A stretch of DNA of 44,539 nt, from IMG/VR virus record IMGVR_UViG_3300023109_000042, positions 1 through 44,539 of that record. The stretch is one strand, 5' to 3'. A program made the translations under genes and the position numbers. The stretch comes from a virus. Of this stretch, positions 15,356 to 25,400 are shown piece after piece. How positions within the stretch are numbered: position 1 is the stretch's first letter; every line of letters begins with the position of its first letter. Below the pieces are notes generated by a model. It saw only the letters and a program-made list of their open reading frames with translations, made no database searches and had not been told where the DNA came from.

Positions 15356-16279
15356 TTAAATATACGAAATGGTAGTAAACAGCGGAGTAGGCACATCAAC
15401 GTGTACACCTGAAGCTCTTTGTACTTGTATTATATTTGAAAGAGATCCTTGTACATTTTCGTCATAGTTTGGATCACCTGTATCAAAATCATTATATTCA
15501 ACTCTAAAATTAATTGTTGCCGAGCCTTCAACGGCCCCTGCAGATACTTTATATATGTTTTCGCTATATACAGAAGAACCAGATTTTTGAAAAATTGTTG
15601 TAAATCCTGGTGTCAAATCAAAATAACCAATTAGTGAACCTGTACCTGAACCTGCTGGTGTTGTTGATGTATGATCAAAACTAATTATACCAGTATTACT
15701 TAACATACTTGCCCAATCAGAACCTTTGGCTCCGACAGTATTACTCAAATTACTAGAAATTCTTATTTCGCCGCCGCTGTTAAAGAAGTGTCTAATATGA
15801 TCTTGAGGAGTTACCGAACTGCCATCTGATAAGTTATATCCGCCAAAAACTACATTAAAATCATGTTGTATTGTACCATTCCAAGAAGTTGTTCTTGTTA
15901 CACTTAATCCTGACTGTACCGTCGACTGTTGCGGGCTTAATAAAAATTTATCAGATTCAATATCGATCATTAATTCTTCAAATGCTCTAAACGAAGTTAT
16001 ATTATACGGAGCATCATCGTCATCTGTAATGACATCTAAGTTTGCAACAAGTTGTCCTATACTATTAGGAATAGTACCTGTTTGATGTACTCTAGCATTA
16101 ATCATATCGGTATATAAACTATTCATATCACTTGCTTGTACTAATGTGTTAGTTAAAACAGAAGAACTTTGTAAAAGTTGTCCATAACCTTCATTATTTG
16201 CGCCTGAACCTAAAATTGTTTCAGCTCTTGCTTGTAAATTATTATATCGTGCTGCTGTAACTAAATTATTAACGGCCAT
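15356..16279 (-). CDS. Virion structural / tail-fibre-associated protein
   Basis: The 307-residue protein opens with NNLVTAARYNNLQARAE, then NARVHQTG (about 86-93), TSWNGTIQHDFNVVF, FNSGGEIRIS, GSDWASMLSNTGIISFD and a C-terminal VEYNDFDTG...DENVQGSLSN. The same order occurs in the downstream protein, so they are paralogues; this one lacks the inserted module. Proteins of this kind are annotated as structural in T4-like cyanophages. The ATG at 16279 has AAGGA 7 nt before it. It follows a fibre gene by 10 nt and so belongs to the fibre module. Exact location in the virion is unknown. Confidence 0.68.
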   Translation of the reverse strand: MAVNNLVTAARYNNLQARAETILGSGANNEGYGQLLQSSSVLTNTLVQASDMNSLYTDMINARVHQTGTIPNSIGQLVANLDVITDDDDAPYNITSFRAFEELMIDIESDKFLLSPQQSTVQSGLSVTRTTSWNGTIQHDFNVVFGGYNLSDGSSVTPQDHIRHFFNSGGEIRISSNLSNTVGAKGSDWASMLSNTGIISFDHTSTTPAGSGTGSLIGYFDLTPGFTTIFQKSGSSVYSENIYKVSAGAVEGSATINFRVEYNDFDTGDPNYDENVQGSLSNIIQVQRASGVHVDVPTPLFTTISYI

Positions 16280-16289
16280 AAACGTTTCC

Positions 16290-17804
16290 TTATACTTTTA
16301 ATACACACTCTACTAGTTTTTCGCCCTCATCATTATTGCTTTCAAGTGCAATGCCCACTAATGCCGACGAAGCAATAGTTGTACTTACGCCATCTTCCCA
16401 TGCATATACTGCTTGACCTTTTGAAACTGGACCTTTTACTCTTACTGGCAAACGTCCTTTAAGACCAATGTACTGGCCTTCTGCTTCGCTGTTCATCATA
16501 TATGCTGGATCAGTTGAAACAACTCCGATACACATATTGCTTGCACTTGCTGGTTTAACTTCTGCTTCACCGCCGACTGCAACTGCTGTACCTGCTGGTA
16601 ATTCTTCTGCTGTTGTATATTTTTCTGCTAAGTCAGCATATCTAGCCGATGTTGCAGTACCCTGAAACAGATTTGCATATATGTCGCCTTGTGCGTCTCT
16701 TACTGCTACAGTATTCGGTGTAGAGGCTGTGGAGCCTGCAGCTAAATTTGCATCTGAATTATCATATTTTAGATTTTGAGCATTTAATGCCATTCCATTA
16801 AATTGTGTTGCATATACTGTTTGCCATTTTCTAGTGCTAGATCCTAAAATGTAAGCATTATCAACACCCGGTGTTATACCTAATTGTGTTCCGCTTACTG
16901 TTCCGATACTAACTACATCTGTTAATGCTCCTAGATTGTCATTTGTTTTTATAGAAATTTTTGTTGAAGCTCCAGTATCATGTTGTAATATTCCATGATT
17001 TAAAGTAGGACCAGCTAATCTGTCAACATAGATTTTGAAGTCTTCACTGTATACTCCTGATGAACCGCCTATCGAAAGCCCAGCATCAACAAACTTACTT
17101 CTTACATTAAACTCTGGAGTAATTTTAGATACAAAATTATCTGCTGAAATTCCGCCTAAATTTTCAGCATTAGATGCTGTACCGTAAAATCTATGGTTTG
17201 AGCTTGTTATGCCGTTGGATCCGAGCATAGTATTAACTAATGTAATACCTTGTTTTAGTCTATCAAATCCTGTTATAGGGTTTGCTGGGCCAATATCAAA
17301 TTCGTCAGCACTTACAACTTGAATTACTTCATCATTTACATACGCTAATATAACAGAGTGTGGATTACTTGCTGTGTCAAGTAGGGTAGCACTTAACATA
17401 GTTGTAACACCTTCGCCTGCATTTTGCGGACCTATTAATATAAATCGTGTACCGTTATATACATACAATTGTTCATTTAAAGTATCCCACCAAAAATCAC
17501 CAGTTGCTAATCCTGTAGGTTCAGTATCTGATGTTTCAGAACCTCCTGTTGTACGCCATTTATTTCCATCATAAAACTTTAATTTAGTTGCATTACTATC
17601 ATACCATCCTTGACCGCTTACTGCTCTCGGTGGTGGATTAGCGCCGCTAAAGTTTTCTAGCAAATACAAAAAGTTTTCATTTTGAATTTCGCCGTATCCT
17701 GCATAGTTTTTACCTATAAATTTTAGATCAGTTGTTGTATCAATTGTACCATCTTCTACAACAGCTAAAATAGTATTGTTGTATCTATCAATTTGATATG
17801 CCAT
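16290..17804 (-). CDS. Tail fibre protein with shared N-terminal attachment domain
   Basis: The 504-residue protein begins with a domain of about 125 residues found in all three fibre proteins here: GYGEIQNENFLYLLENF, then GQGWYDS, LKFYDGNKW and LYVYNGTRFILIGP. The middle is low in motif content and rich in Gly, Asn and Thr, as in fibre shafts. From about 390 the C-terminus has DLAEKYTTAEELPAGT, ..VGGEAEV, GVVSTDPAYMMN and KGRLPVRVKGPVSKGQ. This is a module that recurs at the ends of marine-phage fibre proteins and probably forms the distal or trimerisation domain. AAGGG lies 9 nt before the ATG, and a GATAAATA late-type motif lies 29 nt upstream. Confidence 0.78.
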   Translation of the reverse strand: MAYQIDRYNNTILAVVEDGTIDTTTDLKFIGKNYAGYGEIQNENFLYLLENFSGANPPPRAVSGQGWYDSNATKLKFYDGNKWRTTGGSETSDTEPTGLATGDFWWDTLNEQLYVYNGTRFILIGPQNAGEGVTTMLSATLLDTASNPHSVILAYVNDEVIQVVSADEFDIGPANPITGFDRLKQGITLVNTMLGSNGITSSNHRFYGTASNAENLGGISADNFVSKITPEFNVRSKFVDAGLSIGGSSGVYSEDFKIYVDRLAGPTLNHGILQHDTGASTKISIKTNDNLGALTDVVSIGTVSGTQLGITPGVDNAYILGSSTRKWQTVYATQFNGMALNAQNLKYDNSDANLAAGSTASTPNTVAVRDAQGDIYANLFQGTATSARYADLAEKYTTAEELPAGTAVAVGGEAEVKPASASNMCIGVVSTDPAYMMNSEAEGQYIGLKGRLPVRVKGPVSKGQAVYAWEDGVSTTIASSALVGIALESNNDEGEKLVECVLKV

Positions 17805-17832
17805 TTAGTTCTACCCTTCGACTGTATTATAT

Positions 17833-17840
17833 TATTTATC
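17833..17840 (-). promoter_or_regulatory. Late-type promoter motif (GATAAATA)
   Basis: GATAAATA on the minus strand matches seven of eight bases of the T4 late promoter TATAAATA and lies in the 48-nt gap 29 nt before the fibre gene start at 17804. The same motif with one changed first base occurs before gp6 and the small structural gene, which supports it. Confidence 0.5.
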
Positions 17841-17852
17841 GTATTTTTGTTA

Positions 17853-19754
17853 TTAAGGCCAACCAGGCGCTAATGTGTAATCTGTATACACATCACTGCT
17901 AAATTGCCACGTATTTCCTACTACTGTAAACTTTTTCAATCCTCTAGATATGCTAACTGCAACGTTTCCTGTAGCAGGGAAGAAGTTAATATCTTGTACA
18001 ACTGATTCGTTTTGTGTGCCATTTGAGTCAACAGCAACAAACGACACATTTTTTACAGAATCAATGTCAATATTTGTTGCAGTAGAACCTGCAAGGTTTT
18101 GTGTAACTACAAAGGCTTCTGTGCCTTCTTCTCTTAATCTGTATTCTGCTATTTGTGGTTGACCAGGAACGTATACCGGATATACACTCGACATAATATA
18201 TCCGATTTGATTATCTGTTAATCCTGTAGTATCTAGTGTTAGAGATAAACGTTCGCTTCTATTTTGTATATCAACATAATTTTTTGTAGCAACATCTTGA
18301 AGTTTTGTTGGATCAGCTAATCCTGTCATTCTTTGATTGTTAACAGTAATTGCGCCAGTTGATGTAATGTTTAGCGGTGAACTTGTAGTAATAGTTGCTG
18401 CGTTTAAATTAATATTGTCGACATTTAAATATTGAAGTGTACCTATTCTCACAAGACCTTCAGCATATAGAACACTGTTATCTATACTATCTGCAGAAAT
18501 CTTATTAACTCCGTTAATTTTATAAGATCGGCCTTGAACTACGTCAAAATTAACATTACTTGTCCATGCATTGTTTACTCTATTCCATAAAATAGACTTT
18601 TCAACTCCGCTTGCTCTTAATATTACGCCACCGCCGTCAACGAATTGATCATCTAAAAGTGTACTATCTTCAGTAATACCTAATTCTATATTAATATCTT
18701 GTACTTTTAGCACGTTTACATCTACTGAAGTAGATTCTCCTCTTACAGTAAGGTTTCCTTCTATAATAACATCTGTAGAAACTCCTACTGGAGTATTCGG
18801 TGCACCGATATGTAACATTGCTTCAGGAGCACCATTGAAAATACCTACTCTAGCTTCGCTAGAATCAATATATAAAGCATCAGTAGATACAGTGTCATAT
18901 GCTGTACCTTTAACTCTAATAGAATAATCGTGATCTGTAAGTTGGTTTTCAGTAATATATGTAGTACCTACAATTTTTTGCACATTGTTAAGATCGGCAC
19001 CGATAATAATACCACCATTATTTCTGATAGTTAGTGTGCCTGATGTTTCACCAGCAGCATCATTTGGAAGAAACTGGTTTGCTGTTAGCACATCACCAGC
19101 TTCGTTAATAAGTGCTTCGGACGAAGTTGCTGTTCCTCTAAACTTAAAGTTAGTAGTATCTAATACATTTACACCTTTTCGAATTGTTCCTGTAGGATTA
19201 GATGCTGTTACAAGGTCAGCAATTCTTTCCTCAGGCGTTGGAGTGAAGTCTATATTACTTGTTACAGAAACTAAGTTACCTGCAACAAATGTTTTTGCAA
19301 CAGGTCTTGCTCTACTTTGAACGTCTTTAATAGAATCAATTTGAAATCCACTAATACCTTGTAAGGAACTGTACGCCGGTCCTATAAGAACTAAATTAGA
19401 ACCGTCATAGAAATAAATCTGTCTTGTTTCTGAATTAATCCATAAGTCGCCAGCAACCATTTGTGGTCTAGTTGGCGTTACAAATGGTCCTCCACTTACT
19501 TTCCATTCTTCTCCATTAAATACTTGTAGTCTTTTACCAGTTACATCCCACCATAGCTGTCCTTCTAAAGGATTACTAGGAGGTGCAGTGTTTGAAAAAT
19601 TTTCTAAAACTTTTATAAAGTTTTCATTTATAAATTCTCCAAATCCCTCATAGTTTCGACCAACTAATACAAGATTAGTTGACGAAGTATCAATTTGTCC
19701 ATCAATTAAATCTGTAAGTAGCGATCCGTTTGTTTTATTAAGTTTGTAACTCAT
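17853..19754 (-). CDS. Tail fibre protein with shared N-terminal attachment domain
   Basis: The 633-residue protein starts with the same attachment domain as its neighbours (GFGEFINENFIKVLENF, EGQLWWD, LQVFNGEEW, GDLWINSETRQIYFYDG..LVLIGP, residues about 30-130). The shaft has Gly/Asn-rich strands and a MLHIGAPN segment. At about 475-495 it has RMTGLADPT..QDVATKNYVD, a motif typical of phage fibre shafts just before the tip. The C-terminus (TVVGNTWQFSSDVYTD) is not one I recognise and may be the receptor-binding tip. It lies 1 nt after the collar-domain fibre gene, so the pair is co-translated. It probably forms part of a fibre with the other two. Confidence 0.75.
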   Translation of the reverse strand: MSYKLNKTNGSLLTDLIDGQIDTSSTNLVLVGRNYEGFGEFINENFIKVLENFSNTAPPSNPLEGQLWWDVTGKRLQVFNGEEWKVSGGPFVTPTRPQMVAGDLWINSETRQIYFYDGSNLVLIGPAYSSLQGISGFQIDSIKDVQSRARPVAKTFVAGNLVSVTSNIDFTPTPEERIADLVTASNPTGTIRKGVNVLDTTNFKFRGTATSSEALINEAGDVLTANQFLPNDAAGETSGTLTIRNNGGIIIGADLNNVQKIVGTTYITENQLTDHDYSIRVKGTAYDTVSTDALYIDSSEARVGIFNGAPEAMLHIGAPNTPVGVSTDVIIEGNLTVRGESTSVDVNVLKVQDINIELGITEDSTLLDDQFVDGGGVILRASGVEKSILWNRVNNAWTSNVNFDVVQGRSYKINGVNKISADSIDNSVLYAEGLVRIGTLQYLNVDNINLNAATITTSSPLNITSTGAITVNNQRMTGLADPTKLQDVATKNYVDIQNRSERLSLTLDTTGLTDNQIGYIMSSVYPVYVPGQPQIAEYRLREEGTEAFVVTQNLAGSTATNIDIDSVKNVSFVAVDSNGTQNESVVQDINFFPATGNVAVSISRGLKKFTVVGNTWQFSSDVYTDYTLAPGWP

Positions 19755-19755
19755 A

Positions 19756-21819
19756 TTAGTTTCCAGTATAGATAATATAATTTAATGCCAAGTAAGGATT
19801 CATAATGTCCATAGGCGTACCTAAATTTTGTGTAGTTTTGATACCGCCACTTGAGGGCAAAGCTTGACCGGCTTGTGACCCTGTAGGTGCATCATATTGA
19901 ATAGCTTGAGTATCTAATGGAGCACCAGTATTGTCTCTAATTGCATAGTATTGTGAACCTGCATCGCCTCTAAGATCGTGTTCGTGTTCAGGTAAATTAG
20001 AAACATCAATTGTAGCTTTTTCGTTACCTAAATTGTTGCCTACTGCTGTGGCACCACTACTAGTAACTCTGCCCGCGGCACTATCATTCATATTGTCTAA
20101 ACCTAAAGGAAATCTACCTCTCATATCAGGTAATGCAAATAAGTTCACGCCGCCGTCATCTAAGAAGTCTGGATCTAAGAACGAATATCCTATTTTTTGG
20201 AATAGTGCAGTAAACTCTGATTTTAAAACCTGTCTTCCATCACAAAGTAACCATCCATTTGGTTCTTCGGCGCCACCAAATGGCAAAATAATGCCAATCG
20301 GCAAAGTAGGTAATCCACTTAAAAAATTAAGTCTATTTACTTTATAAATGCCTTGATCTGATCCGTAATTTTTATTTACTAAAACTTCTAATCTATCATC
20401 AGTAGAAAATAATTCTTCTTTTGTAGATATGAATCCATCTCCAACTGTAGTAACAAATGTTTTTGTATTTTCTCCTGATTTACCATCAAAGGAAAAACTT
20501 GATGCACTTACATCGCCTTCCATTCTAAAAGTTGTAGCAGTAGTTAATCTCTCCGATGATCCAGATCTACCCGATACAGTTCCGTCTAAATTTCCTTGGA
20601 ATTGACCGAAAAATGTGTTAGCATAAATTTGATCAAATCTATTAATATTTGTACCTATATTAAATACGCCATTTTCACTCGGTGAAATATTGCCTGACGA
20701 AAGTACACCTTTAATTATTGCATCGCCATTAACATATATATTTCTACCTACACCGATTCCGCCTAATGTAGTAATAGACCCTTCATCTTCTGCAAGACTG
20801 TTTTCGCTATTCTTAACAATTATCCTGCCTAATGTAGTGTCTGTCGACGAAGGACTTAATTGTATATTACCTATGACATCTAACGCTTGATCAGGATCTA
20901 AGTTATTAATACCTACATTTTGCGAAGAATCAACTCTAATAACAGTTTTAGTAGTTGCGCCATCTTTTACTCTAATATCTAAATTACTACCCGAAGATGT
21001 ATGCTGTATAATACCTTGATTACCTTCAGCTTGAATTTTAAGTTGTCCTGTTGTTCCGACTTCTAATCCTAAATCATTTTTTACTCTTAAACTAAAATTT
21101 GTTGTACTAGGAGAATCTGAACGCAATAAGTCATTTGCACTAACAACTTTTGTACCATCAGTAGGGTCATTTGTTACTTTTACATTTAATGCTTGCTCAG
21201 CAACTCCATTAAATTTATAAGCATCGTTTGTATTACTTAAATTAAATCCTTTTTTGATTCCGGCAGTAAACCCTTGTATCGTAGTTTTAGGAAAAAATTC
21301 ATCGTTGGATATTATACCTACAGTTACATCTCTTATATCAATTTTTAATACAGTATATTCTACATTATCTTGGCCTATTAATGTTACAGGAGTTGCGCCT
21401 GTAACTAATCCATCTGAGAAACTAGGGCCAACTAATACCCAGCCAGCGCCTGTATATAAATATAATTGTTGGTTATCTGTGTCTACCCAAAGGTCACCGC
21501 TATTAGATATACTAGCAATCGGTTCTGACGTTCCCTTTTTTAGACCTGAAGCAGAAAGCCAGCTTGTTCCGTCATATATTTTAAGCTGATCTACTCCCTC
21601 TGAACTGTCGTACCATAGTTGACCTTCTACAGGTCTTTCAGGAGCATTTGGTGCTGCAAAGTTTTCAAGCAAGTGTAAAAAATTTTCACCTATTACTTGT
21701 CCGTAGTCAGTTCTAAATCTACCCGGAATGCTTAAACTAGTATCAGTGTTAATGGTATTATCCTGTACTGTTATTTCACCTTTATTTGCTTCGTCTGTGT
21801 ATCTTATTTCATATGCCAT
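19756..21819 (-). CDS. Short-tail-fibre-like protein with phage collar domain
   Basis: The 687-residue protein has the shared attachment domain at 1-135 (DYGQVIGENFLHLLENF, EGQLWYDS, LKIYDGTSW, GDLWVDTDNQQLYLYTG). A Gly-rich shaft with ALDVIGNIQLS and fibre repeats (GQFQGNLDGTVSGR) follows. From about 505 there is a phage collar domain: LPIGIILPFGG, PNGWLLCDGR, FALPDMRGRFPLG; then LPEHEHD and a final MNPYLALNYIIY. T4 gp12, the short tail fibre that binds lipopolysaccharide, has this collar-to-tip organisation with a metal-binding HxH; here HEH could play that part. It is the first of the three fibre genes and the best candidate for irreversible host binding. Confidence 0.85.
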   Translation of the reverse strand: MAYEIRYTDEANKGEITVQDNTINTDTSLSIPGRFRTDYGQVIGENFLHLLENFAAPNAPERPVEGQLWYDSSEGVDQLKIYDGTSWLSASGLKKGTSEPIASISNSGDLWVDTDNQQLYLYTGAGWVLVGPSFSDGLVTGATPVTLIGQDNVEYTVLKIDIRDVTVGIISNDEFFPKTTIQGFTAGIKKGFNLSNTNDAYKFNGVAEQALNVKVTNDPTDGTKVVSANDLLRSDSPSTTNFSLRVKNDLGLEVGTTGQLKIQAEGNQGIIQHTSSGSNLDIRVKDGATTKTVIRVDSSQNVGINNLDPDQALDVIGNIQLSPSSTDTTLGRIIVKNSENSLAEDEGSITTLGGIGVGRNIYVNGDAIIKGVLSSGNISPSENGVFNIGTNINRFDQIYANTFFGQFQGNLDGTVSGRSGSSERLTTATTFRMEGDVSASSFSFDGKSGENTKTFVTTVGDGFISTKEELFSTDDRLEVLVNKNYGSDQGIYKVNRLNFLSGLPTLPIGIILPFGGAEEPNGWLLCDGRQVLKSEFTALFQKIGYSFLDPDFLDDGGVNLFALPDMRGRFPLGLDNMNDSAAGRVTSSGATAVGNNLGNEKATIDVSNLPEHEHDLRGDAGSQYYAIRDNTGAPLDTQAIQYDAPTGSQAGQALPSSGGIKTTQNLGTPMDIMNPYLALNYIIYTGN

Positions 21820-21822
21820 TTA

Positions 21823-22425
21823 TTAGACTCCTGACAAACTTTGGATTCTTACAGTGTAGTCAATTTGTATTAATCGGTTTAAACTTTTTTGTACAGGATG
21901 GAAGATAACATGTGTTATTAATCTTCCGTCGCCTGTAGGACTATAACTACGTAATCCTAACTCGTCGAACACAAATGGACTTTCTTGAGTATTTGCATTA
22001 TCAAATGCATCTTGTCCAGCTGGTTCGCCATAATCAAGTAAGCATGATACAAAAACATCTGTATAGTTTGTGCCACTTACGTGTCTAATTTCTAGTTTAT
22101 TACGTGCAGGATCTGTATTATTAGCATTTCTGTCATCTACAATTTTGCTAAATGTTTGTCTATATAAACTGGCATTAGTTCCAGTTGTGTTTGGTGTTAG
22201 ATATGTAATTATACCAGTTGGGTCTACACTAGTCCCACCACTTCCAAAACTCATTTCACTAATAAAACCTTGTCCTGCATTACTTAAACTTTCTGCAAGA
22301 GCAATACTCATATTCTCATAGTGGATTGCATTTCGCTTATCGATTAAAATCTCGTTAGATTCTGGATCAAAGATCTTTATATGTCCTTGTACAAGAATAC
22401 CACTTTTATCATTAATATCTGTCAT
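21823..22425 (-). CDS. Small virion structural protein (baseplate/fibre region)
   Basis: The 200-residue protein has GHIKIFDPESNEILIDKRNAIHYENMSIA near the start (about 14-41) and EMSFGSGGTSVDPTG at about 58-72, a pattern I associate with structural proteins of several myoviruses located between baseplate and fibre genes. The C-terminal half has FVFDELGLRSY, HVIFHPVQKSLNR and IQIDYTVRI strands. AGGA precedes the ATG and an AATAAATA late-type motif lies 18 nt upstream. The gene sits between the giant structural gene (21 nt away) and the collar-domain fibre gene (3 nt away). It may link fibre to baseplate; the exact role is not known. Confidence 0.65.
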   Translation of the reverse strand: MTDINDKSGILVQGHIKIFDPESNEILIDKRNAIHYENMSIALAESLSNAGQGFISEMSFGSGGTSVDPTGIITYLTPNTTGTNASLYRQTFSKIVDDRNANNTDPARNKLEIRHVSGTNYTDVFVSCLLDYGEPAGQDAFDNANTQESPFVFDELGLRSYSPTGDGRLITHVIFHPVQKSLNRLIQIDYTVRIQSLSGV

Positions 22426-22443
22426 TTTTGTTTTCCTACAACG

Positions 22444-22451
22444 TATTTATT
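22444..22451 (-). promoter_or_regulatory. Late-type promoter motif (AATAAATA)
   Basis: AATAAATA overlaps the last codons and stop of the giant gene and lies 18 nt before the start of the 200-residue structural gene. It matches TATAAATA except for the first base, as do the sites at 17833 and 41673. Confidence 0.45.
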
Positions 22452-25400
22452 CCAATAACCCACTGTCACTGTCACGTACGAATCTAGCTATATTATTATT
22501 AGATTCAACAAGTGATTCCCCAGGAGTTGTCCATGTTTTTCCGATTTTTCTTACTACTGTTACTTGTAAATTTTCTTGTGGTACAAAATTTAGTATTAAA
22601 GAATTTGATTTCCAAGATATTCCATTCCATGTAAATATATATTCACTTTGCATATGCTGTGTGCCTATAGTTGGACTTAGTGGTCTTGTATTATCTGTAA
22701 AGTCAAACTCTGGTAATATAAATTCTCCTGGAGTTAAAACATCTCCTTCGCTCGAATCTAATGCCAATGTTTGATCAAAAATATCTATTTCATTTTTTCT
22801 AAGTCTTCTACCCGCATAAAATACTTCAAATTCATTTAAATTATTAGGCACAAAATCTAAAGCAAAGTTACTCGATATGCCATCAGTTGTAAAGTTTTGT
22901 GTAATTATTTGATCTCTGTACGGAATTGTTTTTGATATTCCTTGATCAAAAACATTAGTTCCTGCATTGATTATATCCTTTGTACCAGTACCGAGTGTTC
23001 CTCGTCTTAGCTGTCTTAATAAATTACCTTCTTTTACTAGATATTCAATACGTTCGCCTTCAATAAAAATTACACCAGGTATATTTTTACCTTTATTAGG
23101 TTCAGGTAATTTAGTTCCGTCTATAACTTCAATACGCAAGTCATAATAATTTAAATCTTGTGATAATGTAGTAGTAGCACTATCTAATCTTTTAAAGTGT
23201 GTTCTGTTTAACATATCTTTAAACTGTCTAAATGCAAAGGTATTAGTTACTACTGGTGCAGCAAAATGTATAATATCTATTACATCGTTAGGATTAGGTA
23301 ATTCTAAAAGTTGTACTTTTTTCAAGTCACTAGTTATATGATAATCTACAGTAGGTGATAATAATTCACCATTTATACTTACCCAAACATATTGTGCATC
23401 TATAGCAGGATAACGTAGTTCAATTTCACCTCTAGTAAGTCTATGATAAATTACAAACTCATCTTGACCTTCGGAAATAATCGATCTAGCAACAACGTCT
23501 AAATTGATTCTTTCAGTTTGTAATATATCGTGATTTGTAAATTTAATCACTTCAATTAAACTATTATCTGCGGGCGGCACTTTAAATGTTACATCTGTTC
23601 CATCTATTGTATATTCGCCGTCTGTTACAACATATATTTCAAGAATATCACCTTCATTTCCTGTGCCAGGTGTTAATTCTATAGCATTATTAAATATATC
23701 AAATCTCCACTGTGCAGGGAAAGTTATAGTTTCTCCATTTAATATTACAAGTAAATCGTTAACAGTAATAGATGCTCCGGGCTGCTGGAACAAATCTAAA
23801 CTATACTGTGTAGTACCTACTAGTTCTTCGCTTAATTCGTCATACTCAACTATTCGATTATTAGAATCAACAACAAACTGTTTGTTATATCCTGGATTTA
23901 ATATTTTATTATCTACTTTTATAATTGTATTATGTTGAGTTGGTAATTTATACAAAGGAGATTGTGTTAAATTATATAATACACTCGAACCATCACCTTT
24001 AAATACGTCTTTTGTAACTTGACTATAATTTATTTTTGTGTTATCATAAAATACAATATAATTTACCTGAGCATTCTCTGAAGGCGGAGTATCAAATCGT
24101 ATTAAAAGATTTCCTTTTAAGTTTTTGTTGGTACTATCAGTTGAGTCGTAATTTACTAGAGTAGTGCTTACTTGTACGCCGTCAATAGTTGCAAATACAT
24201 CTAATAGATCTGTGTAATCAACATCAACAATAACTTCGTATTTTACGCCATCGCCGACAAATGCATCAGCTGTTAGTATTTTTTGTTGTCCTGCACTAAT
24301 AGTAATAATGTTAAGTTCTTTTTCACTATCTGGTACTTCATTTAATGTTACTGTGTTATTAACAAAATCAATAGTATACTTGTCATTTGATAATATTACA
24401 TTATCTAATTTTACTATTACAGCATCTTTAGTACTAGGAGTAAGTTCTAAATTAAATTCTACAGTACCGTCAGTTTTATAACTTTGTGAATAAATTTTTC
24501 CTTGTCCGTCACCTTCTCTATGATATACTTTAATATCAAGAGTATCTACTAGTTGTCCTGGAACAAGTTCTTCAGGACCTTTAGACGTTGTAGGTGTAAC
24601 AAAGCCGTCACCGTCAACAATAATATCTTCTGCATTTATACCCTGGGCAGTTTGATAGTTTAAATCTCCGCCACTAAGTGCCGTATCGTAACTTTCTGTA
24701 TCCGGAGTAACACTGCCGTCACTTGTATTTTTTCTTATAATTAATACATCTCCATCAGCAACAATAATACCCAACTCATCTAGGAAAATTGTATCTGTTG
24801 TGCCGTCGCCGATCAAGCTATTAATTATTACACCGGTATAATCAAATTTGCCGCTATCAAAATTTGGATCATCAATTCTTACACCGTTAAGATATACATT
24901 ATATTCTGTATCTTGTTCTAATGGCTGGCTTAATTTTATACTAATAGTTGAACCGTCAAATGTAAATATTTCATCTTCATATGTATTATCATATATGTCC
25001 CATGAAGTACTATACCATTCTCCAGATCCCCAACCAGCAGGTCCTTCAAAATCAAAACTTCTTACTTCAACGCCGCCGTAATCAACACCGTCCATAAGTT
25101 GTGCAAAATTCATCGAACCATCATTGTTTTCACCTATACCAAACATTCCTGTAGTAGGATTGTATCCGTATGCTAATCTATCTTGTGCAGTAAGCATACT
25201 AATAGGCTTATAATAATCAATTACAATTTCTGCACCTACATTAGGCGGAGTAGTAAATATTATTTGTCCTTGTTCTCTTGTATAAGTTTTATCTAAATTT
25301 TCTGTATTTGCAAATGTATAACGACTTCTTAATTGTTCTTTATTATCTATTAATACTTTTACTTTGGTATTATTTAGATCCATAGGAAAATTTAAGTCAA

